A stretch of 6,440 nt of DNA from Candidatus Sumerlaeota bacterium. Lineage in GTDB: Bacteria; UBP6; UBA1177. The stretch spans positions 1-6,440 of the forward strand of contig SLGQ01000301.1 of assembly GCA_007136595.1 (NCBI GenBank), read 5' to 3'. The translations under genes and the position numbers were made by a program. Below the pieces are notes generated by a model. The model did not search any database and was not told where the DNA came from. It saw only the letters and a list, made by a program, of their open reading frames with translations. Positions 1 to 4,200 of this stretch are shown piece after piece. Position 1 is the stretch's first letter; every line of letters starts with the position of its first letter.

Positions 1-2045
1 GAGTAATACCAGTAAACATCTTTTTCCACCCGTTCCTTTTCAGATTTTTTCAGTACAGGACAGCTGAATTTGTGAAGTATATAACCTCTGGTGGGTGAGA
101 TGTAAACAGCAACAACATCTCCTTCATCCGGAGAGCAGCATTTTGCAATGGAGTATTCTTTTATTTCCCCGACATTTTTTATGAAGATCGATTTTGACTC
201 AATAACCTTCTCTGGAGTCGGTTTCTTGTTCGGTTTTTTGTTGTTGACAAAAAGGGGTGCAACTTTTTGAGGGAATGCGTTTGCCAGTTTTTCAATCTCA
301 CTTTGATTAAAAAGGGATGCTATTACAAAACGGAGCTTGATCTCGCCAAGTGCAAGTTTCTGGAAAAAAACTTTCATCCGGTTGTTTTTAGGCAGAGAGT
401 ATCGGTCTGCGATTTTAGCAAATCCGGTACTATCTTTTAAAGAGTCAAAATCAGAGGTTCTTCCTTGAGATTGAAATAGTGGGAGCAATATTTCTTTTCC
501 TTTCTGCCCCAGTATCAACTTGTCCTTCTTTGACAGGAATCTTCTTATATGTTGTTTGGCTTTAGCGGTTTTTACAAAAGAGAGCCAGTCTGCTCTGGGT
601 GTCTGATTTTTAGATGTATCAATAATGACTTCGTCTTTACTTTTAAGGTGGTATGAAATTGGAACTTTTTTCCCGTTTACAATGCCGCCTATACACCTGT
701 CTCCAATATCTCCGTGAATTGCATAAGCAAAATCAAGGACGGTTGATCCTTGTGGCAGGGCGAATATATCACCTTTGGGTGAAAAGATGGCAATCGTATC
801 CAGAGGGAGTGCGTTTTCAATGTTAGCCATAAAATCTATCGGATCTTGAGAATCAGTTACATCTTTTAAAACTTCCTGTAGCCATTTGGCAACTTTATCT
901 TTGCTGGAAATATCGTTTTTATATGCCCAGTGAGAAGCGTTTCCCTCCCTGGCAACACGGTCCATTTCTCTGGTTCTTATCTGAATTTCGATGAAGTATT
1001 CTTTGTATCTCACAACAGTGTGTATTGACATATATCCATTTTCTTTCGGACGGGATATATAGTCTTTAAAATATTTGTTTACAACGGTAAATTCTTTAAA
1101 AGAGTGAATCGCCGCCATTGCAAGATAACACTCACTTTTATCGTTGCTTTCAAGGATCAGTCTGATACCCAGTATGTCATGAAGACTCGATATTTCCAGC
1201 CCTTTTCTTATAGTTTTTTTGTAGATGCTGAAATATGATTTCGCTCTTCCGTAAATATCGTGAATAGAGTCTGATATTTCTGATGAGTTAGTTTCTATTG
1301 CCTCTCCTACTTTTACGATCAGATCGGAAATAGTACTTTCAACATTAGGATATTTCTGATTAATGAAGTCATCGATTTCAACCCACTTTTCTCTCATGGA
1401 AAAATAGAAAGCCAAAGCTTCCATTTCTTCTTTCATCCAGTAAATACCAAGTCTGTGAGCAAGGGGGGCATAAAACCTCAAAGATTCATTTGCAATGCTT
1501 ATCTGTTTTTCAGGAGGCATTGCATCAAGGGTCATCAAGTTGTGAAGCCTGTCAACCAGTTTTATAAAAATGACCCTTATATCGTCTGCTGCAAAGGTGA
1601 TAAGTTTTTGAAATGCTATTGCCTGTTTTTCCTGTTTGGCAAGTTTCATTTCGGTAAGTTTTGTAACTCCGTCAACAAGGTTGGCAACCGAAACACCGAA
1701 AAGTTTTTTGATCTCATCAATGGTTGTTGATGTATCTTCCACAGTATCATGAAGAAGACCGGCTATTATACAGTCCTCATCCATTCCCATTTTTGCCAGA
1801 AAGAAAGCTACATAGTAAGGGTGAAGTATATACGGTTCTCCATTTTTTCTGAAAACCCCGTCATGAGCGGATGAAGCTACAAAAATAGCTTTCTGTATAC
1901 TACCCATGATGGTGTCATATTCATTTTTGCTGGCGGGTTTTATTTTTTTTGAGACCTCCCTCAAAATATGATCCGGTCTGAGGTTTTTTTCAGTTTTAAA
2001 GTATGGATCACTTTTAAGGATCGATTTTAATTTTGTCATGTCCAT
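1..2045 (-). CDS. rel: Bifunctional (p)ppGpp synthetase/hydrolase, RelA/SpoT family (C-terminus outside window)
   Basis: This enzyme makes (p)ppGpp from ATP plus GDP/GTP and also hydrolyses it, controlling the stringent response in the cytoplasm. The 681 codons seen show the long RSH layout. The HD hydrolase domain (about residues 50-200) has H75, H99-D100, E103-D104 (HDTVEDT), D165 and N169, all in the family spacing, so hydrolysis should be active, unlike in E. coli RelA. The synthetase domain (about 240-385) has R267/K269 in GRAK, catalytic D290 in DILGIR and E353 in EIQIRT. A TGS domain starts near 416 (DTIAIFSPKG). A zinc-finger-like segment has C636-C637, H658 and C662. The C-terminal ACT domain lies beyond the left edge. 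The usual RxKD motif reads YFKD (325-328). The ATG at 2045 lies 5 bp after the gmk stop. No clear Shine-Dalgarno is visible, so translation may be coupled to gmk; ATG at 2039 is an alternative start. The family call is very sure. The symbol could equally be spoT. Confidence 0.97.
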   Translation of the reverse strand, partial: MDMTKLKSILKSDPYFKTEKNLRPDHILREVSKKIKPASKNEYDTIMGSIQKAIFVASSAHDGVFRKNGEPYILHPYYVAFFLAKMGMDEDCIIAGLLHDTVEDTSTTIDEIKKLFGVSVANLVDGVTKLTEMKLAKQEKQAIAFQKLITFAADDIRVIFIKLVDRLHNLMTLDAMPPEKQISIANESLRFYAPLAHRLGIYWMKEEMEALAFYFSMREKWVEIDDFINQKYPNVESTISDLIVKVGEAIETNSSEISDSIHDIYGRAKSYFSIYKKTIRKGLEISSLHDILGIRLILESNDKSECYLAMAAIHSFKEFTVVNKYFKDYISRPKENGYMSIHTVVRYKEYFIEIQIRTREMDRVAREGNASHWAYKNDISSKDKVAKWLQEVLKDVTDSQDPIDFMANIENALPLDTIAIFSPKGDIFALPQGSTVLDFAYAIHGDIGDRCIGGIVNGKKVPISYHLKSKDEVIIDTSKNQTPRADWLSFVKTAKAKQHIRRFLSKKDKLILGQKGKEILLPLFQSQGRTSDFDSLKDSTGFAKIADRYSLPKNNRMKVFFQKLALGEIKLRFVIASLFNQSEIEKLANAFPQKVAPLFVNNKKPNKKPTPEKVIESKSIFIKNVGEIKEYSIAKCCSPDEGDVVAVYISPTRGYILHKFSCPVLKKSEKERVEKDVYWYY

Positions 2046-2050
2046 GATAT

Positions 2051-2674
2051 TTACATAAAGCTTCTTATTGTTTCTATATTGTTTTCTATTGATCCTTCAA
2101 CATTTGCTCTAACAATCCCGGAAAGAAGCTCAACTGCCTGTTCAACACAGTTGTTAACCACTATATAGTCATAATATTTGTAATATTTTACTTCTTCTCT
2201 GGCATTTTGAAGTCTTTTTTTAACTATGTCTTCGTTATCGGTAGCTCTTTTTCTGAGCCTTGATTCAAGTTCTTCCATTGATGGGGGAAGAACAAAGATC
2301 AGAACAGATTCTTCCGGAAATCTTTCTCTGATCTTTAAAGCACCTTGGTAATCAATGTCGCAAATGATGTAACTGCGCGACTCAATTTGTTCTTTTAAGT
2401 ACTTTAGGGGGGTGCCGTAAAAATTACCGTGCACTTCAGCCCATTCGGCAAACATCCCCGAGTTTTTTCTTTGATTAAATTCTTCTTTTGTGAGAAAGAA
2501 ATAGTCAGTTCCGTCCACTTCCCCTTTTCTCGGAGCTCTCGTCGTACACGAGATAGATTCTTTGAGATATCTGAAATTTTGCTTTATTGTCTTGACCAAT
2601 GTAGTTTTTCCCGCTCCGGATGGAGCTGAAAGAACAAAAATTTTTCCATTCAGATTGTCATTTATGCTATCCAA
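2051..2674 (-). CDS. gmk: Guanylate kinase
   Basis: Guanylate kinase transfers phosphate from ATP to GMP, giving GDP for GTP, nucleic acid and alarmone synthesis. Numbered from the TTG at 2674, the protein has 207 residues, the same as E. coli Gmk. It has the P-loop SAPSGAGKTT near residues 16-25, the GMP-binding block SCTTRAPRKGEVDGTDYFF (about 42-60), WAEVHGNFYGT (about 78-88) with the conserved Glu and Tyr, DIDYQG (about 106-111), and the lid segment with RKRATDNEDIVKKRL. The frame stays open back to a TTG at 2692, but that codon sits next to the AGGAG Shine-Dalgarno (2683-2687) and would leave it inside the gene. The TTG at 2674 has 8-nt spacing to AGGAG and no ATG is available near the N-terminus, so I choose it. 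A sigma70-type promoter lies 33-68 bp upstream. The gene is the first of a pair with the RelA/SpoT gene. Confidence 0.96.
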   Translation of the reverse strand: MDSINDNLNGKIFVLSAPSGAGKTTLVKTIKQNFRYLKESISCTTRAPRKGEVDGTDYFFLTKEEFNQRKNSGMFAEWAEVHGNFYGTPLKYLKEQIESRSYIICDIDYQGALKIRERFPEESVLIFVLPPSMEELESRLRKRATDNEDIVKKRLQNAREEVKYYKYYDYIVVNNCVEQAVELLSGIVRANVEGSIENNIETIRSFM

Positions 2675-2682
2675 TACAGTAT

Positions 2683-2687
2683 CTCCT
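2683..2687 (-). promoter_or_regulatory. Ribosome binding site that fixes the gmk TTG start
   Basis: On the minus strand the sequence reads AAAGGAG, and its AGGAG core ends 8 nt before the TTG at 2672-2674. The upstream in-frame TTG (2690-2692) is only 2 nt from this core on the wrong side, so it cannot use it. Confidence 0.75.
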
Positions 2688-2714
2688 TTCAATAGAAAAA
2701 AACAGTGTCCAGCG

Positions 2715-2742
2715 ATTATATATTATTTTATCACTATTTCAA
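2715..2742 (-). promoter_or_regulatory. Sigma70-type promoter of gmk-rel
   Basis: On the minus strand a -35 box TTGAAA (2737-2742) is followed by a 16-bp spacer and a perfect -10 box TATAAT (2715-2720). Transcription would start near 2708, leaving a leader of about 33 nt before the gmk TTG. The -35 box is also one arm of a perfect 6-bp dyad, TTTCAA-6-TTGAAA (2737-2754), which could be an operator or chance in AT-rich DNA. I see no GC-rich terminator between the PilZ gene stop (2771) and this promoter, so readthrough from the PilZ gene remains possible. Confidence 0.75.
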
Positions 2743-2770
2743 CTTGATTTGAAAATTTATCTGAACAAAA

Positions 2771-3481
2771 CTATTTTTTATACCATTTAGTGGTAATGTC
2801 AGCCGTTATGGTTTTTTCAAGAATTTCTCGGTCGTCCTGATTAAGATCAATGAATCTAACCCCTAAGCCGTACATGCTCCCTTCTTTTCTCATATTTTGG
2901 ACAACAACGATCGCTTCGATCTTTTTCTTTTTTGAAGGAATGTTAAAAGCAATTTCAAGTACAGATCCGGGCTCGTGTTTTGCCGGGGTAATAATATACA
3001 TACCGTTGGAAGATACATTTTCAGCAGGCAGATAAATATTTTCGTCAATATCTTTACATGTTATCCACATTTTTAGAGGCACTCTGTTATGTTCTCTCTG
3101 ATTGGAATAGAACAGATATTTCCTACTTACAGATTTTTCATCGAGAAACCATGCTTCTACTATAAGGTTATTGATGGCGTTGGAAAACTTTTCCCGGTCT
3201 TTTTTATCTATGTCAAAAAAATAGCAGTGAAGAAAGTAACCGTTATCTTTAGCGGTTATTCTTGAAACAGCTATTTTGCAATGTATCGGCTGTTTTAACC
3301 CTGATTCCGGAATGAAAAATTCGACATCCAGTATGTCTCCTTCCTTATATGGTTCGACAGAAGATATTTTTACTCCGCCGTGACTTATATCACCGGTCAT
3401 GTGGCAAAATCTTTTACCATCTTTAAGTATCCAGATCGTTCCTTTAGCCTCAACTCTCGTAAATTCCCTTTTGTCACTCAT
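2771..3481 (-). CDS. Tandem PilZ-domain protein, probable c-di-GMP receptor
   Basis: This is a 236-residue soluble protein with two PilZ-like domains and no signal peptide, membrane segment or other output domain. In domain 1, R5 and R9 form RxxxR and D31-S33-G36 form DxSxxG. In domain 2, R129 and R133 form RxxxR and N155-S157-G160 form NxSxxG. The gap from the second Arg to the Asp/Asn is 22 residues in both copies, and each copy ends in a similar FxDxxxxDRE segment (about 89-97 and 210-219), which points to an internal duplication. PilZ domains of this kind bind cyclic di-GMP and usually act through protein contacts on motility, exopolysaccharide or secretion; the target here is unknown. 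The ATG at 3481 has only a weak Shine-Dalgarno (AAGAGA, 5 nt away) but a good promoter upstream. The gene precedes gmk on the same strand and diverges from the receiver gene. Confidence 0.88.
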   Translation of the reverse strand: MSDKREFTRVEAKGTIWILKDGKRFCHMTGDISHGGVKISSVEPYKEGDILDVEFFIPESGLKQPIHCKIAVSRITAKDNGYFLHCYFFDIDKKDREKFSNAINNLIVEAWFLDEKSVSRKYLFYSNQREHNRVPLKMWITCKDIDENIYLPAENVSSNGMYIITPAKHEPGSVLEIAFNIPSKKKKIEAIVVVQNMRKEGSMYGLGVRFIDLNQDDREILEKTITADITTKWYKK

Positions 3482-3513
3482 TTATTTCTCTTGCAATATA
3501 TCATTCCGGTGCA

Positions 3514-3542
3514 ATTATAACATAATCTTAAAAAAAAGTCTA
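3514..3542 (-). promoter_or_regulatory. Probable sigma70-type promoter of the PilZ gene
   Basis: On the minus strand a -35-like TAGACT (3537-3542, four of six matches to TTGACA) is followed by a 17-bp spacer and a perfect TATAAT (3514-3519). Transcription would start near 3507, about 26 nt before the ATG at 3481. Confidence 0.6.
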
Positions 3543-3608
3543 ATAATTGAACCAAATTTTAACTTTAATATGCTGTTTCTTGTAAATATTTGAAAATTAA
3601 GGATAAAC

Positions 3609-3637
3609 TTGCTAAAAATTGTAAAATTGGGTATAAT
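3609..3637 (+). promoter_or_regulatory. Sigma70-type promoter of the receiver gene
   Basis: A -35 box TTGCTA (3609-3614) is followed by a 17-bp spacer and a perfect -10 box TATAAT (3632-3637). Transcription would start near 3644, about 19 nt before the ATG at 3663. The frame of the receiver gene is open back to the TTG at 3609, but that codon is part of the -35 box and would precede the transcript start, so the longer start is ruled out if this promoter is used. Confidence 0.75.
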
Positions 3638-3650
3638 TTATTTGAAGTGG

Positions 3651-3656
3651 AAGGAG
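3651..3656 (+). promoter_or_regulatory. Ribosome binding site that fixes the receiver start
   Basis: AAGGAG lies 6 nt before the ATG at 3663-3665. No comparable site precedes the alternative TTG at 3609. Confidence 0.8.
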
Positions 3657-3662
3657 ATTGCA

Positions 3663-4088
3663 ATGTTTCCTGATAACTATGCACAAGGTCAATTCCCTGT
3701 TAAAGGTTTAAAGATACTTCTGGTTGAGGATGATGAAATATGCAGAAATGTTGTCAAAAAAGTGCTCACCATGCACGGGATGGAGATCGAAGCAGTCTGT
3801 TGCGGAGAAGATGCTTTGGAGTATCTGGCAGGGTGCTGTGATATTGATATAATTTTAATGGATATTCAGCTTCCGGGAATTGATGGCATTGAAGCAACAA
3901 AAAAAATAAGGGAAATGAAAAATTTGGAGGTGCCAGTCATTGCTCTGACCGCATTGGCTGAGGAATGGAGGAAAGAGAAGTTCTTTCCTGAAGGGTTTGA
4001 CGATTATCTTTCCAAGCCTGTTGATATAGACCTCCTTTTTGATGCGATCCGGAAACAGATAGAGCATTATTCAGACAGTAACCGTTAA
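3663..4088 (+). CDS. Stand-alone CheY-like response regulator receiver protein
   Basis: This 141-residue cytoplasmic protein is one receiver domain with a short N-terminal extension (about residues 1-15) and no output domain. Strand 1 and the acidic pair are KILLVEDDE with D23 and D24. The phospho-acceptor is D67 in LMDIQLPGIDG, the switch threonine is T96 in ALTA, and the conserved lysine is K118 in LSKP. All residues for phosphorylation are present. The MDIQLPGIDG-EAT-KIR style resembles receivers of hybrid histidine kinases or phosphorelay shuttles more than DNA-binding regulators. No kinase or phosphotransfer gene is in the window, so the partner is unknown. The start is set by AAGGAG 6 nt upstream and by the promoter at 3609-3637. 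The gene diverges from the PilZ gene and lies about 93 bp before the secreted ankyrin gene. Confidence 0.93.
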   Translation: MFPDNYAQGQFPVKGLKILLVEDDEICRNVVKKVLTMHGMEIEAVCCGEDALEYLAGCCDIDIILMDIQLPGIDGIEATKKIREMKNLEVPVIALTALAEEWRKEKFFPEGFDDYLSKPVDIDLLFDAIRKQIEHYSDSNR

Positions 4089-4179
4089 ATTATTGCCGGT
4101 TAAACATTTCTTTTGCATGTTTTTTTGTAAAAATATTTTACTCATAAGTTTTTGATAGTATATTAAGGAGGATTGTAAA
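4089..4179 (+). other. Intergenic region between receiver and ankyrin genes
   Basis: This short AT-rich gap shows no convincing promoter. The best candidate is TTTACT (4137-4142), a 16-bp spacer and TATATT (4159-4164), but it would start the transcript inside the Shine-Dalgarno sequence. Two weak inverted repeats are present: TAACCG (4079-4084) with CGGTTA (4097-4102) around the receiver stop, and AAACAT (4102-4107) with ATGTTT (4117-4122) running into a T tract (4120-4126). The second could be a weak terminator. Without a better promoter, the ankyrin gene may be read through from the receiver promoter. Confidence 0.4.
4165..4171 (+). promoter_or_regulatory. Strong Shine-Dalgarno before the ankyrin gene
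   Basis: AAGGAGG lies 8 nt before ATG 4180, 10 nt before the in-frame GTG 4182 and 25 nt before the in-frame ATG 4197. It therefore serves either the GTG start directly or the six-codon frame at 4180 with coupling to ATG 4197. It is too far away to serve ATG 4197 directly. Confidence 0.8.
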
Positions 4180-4200
4180 ATGTGCCGGGGGTTGAAATGA
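4180..4200 (+). other. Possible six-codon leader frame (MCRGLK) with ATGA overlap
   Basis: The ATG at 4180 has the best spacing to AAGGAGG, but its frame stops after six codons at TGA 4198-4200. That stop overlaps the ATG at 4197 of the ankyrin gene as ATGA, the usual arrangement for translational coupling. It may instead be a chance by-product of a GTG start at 4182. The peptide shows no attenuator-like run of one amino acid. Confidence 0.25.

Noticed and set aside
1455..1730. Open frame of 91 codons on the plus strand, antisense to the RelA/SpoT gene.
   Set aside because: It lies wholly opposite the highly conserved HD domain, has no family resemblance and has a Cys/Phe/Lys-rich composition typical of a shadow frame.
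2675..2692. Longer gmk start at TTG 2692.
   Set aside because: It would place the Shine-Dalgarno inside the gene and have none of its own; TTG 2674 has ideal spacing and gives the usual length.
3609..3662. Eighteen-codon N-terminal extension of the receiver from TTG 3609.
   Set aside because: The stretch contains the -35 and -10 boxes of the promoter, and AAGGAG correctly precedes ATG 3663.
4102..4126. Inverted repeat AAACAT/ATGTTT followed by a T tract as a terminator for the receiver gene.
   Set aside because: The stem is only 6 bp, contains one GC pair per arm, and its right arm merges with the T tract. It is too weak to call as a terminator.
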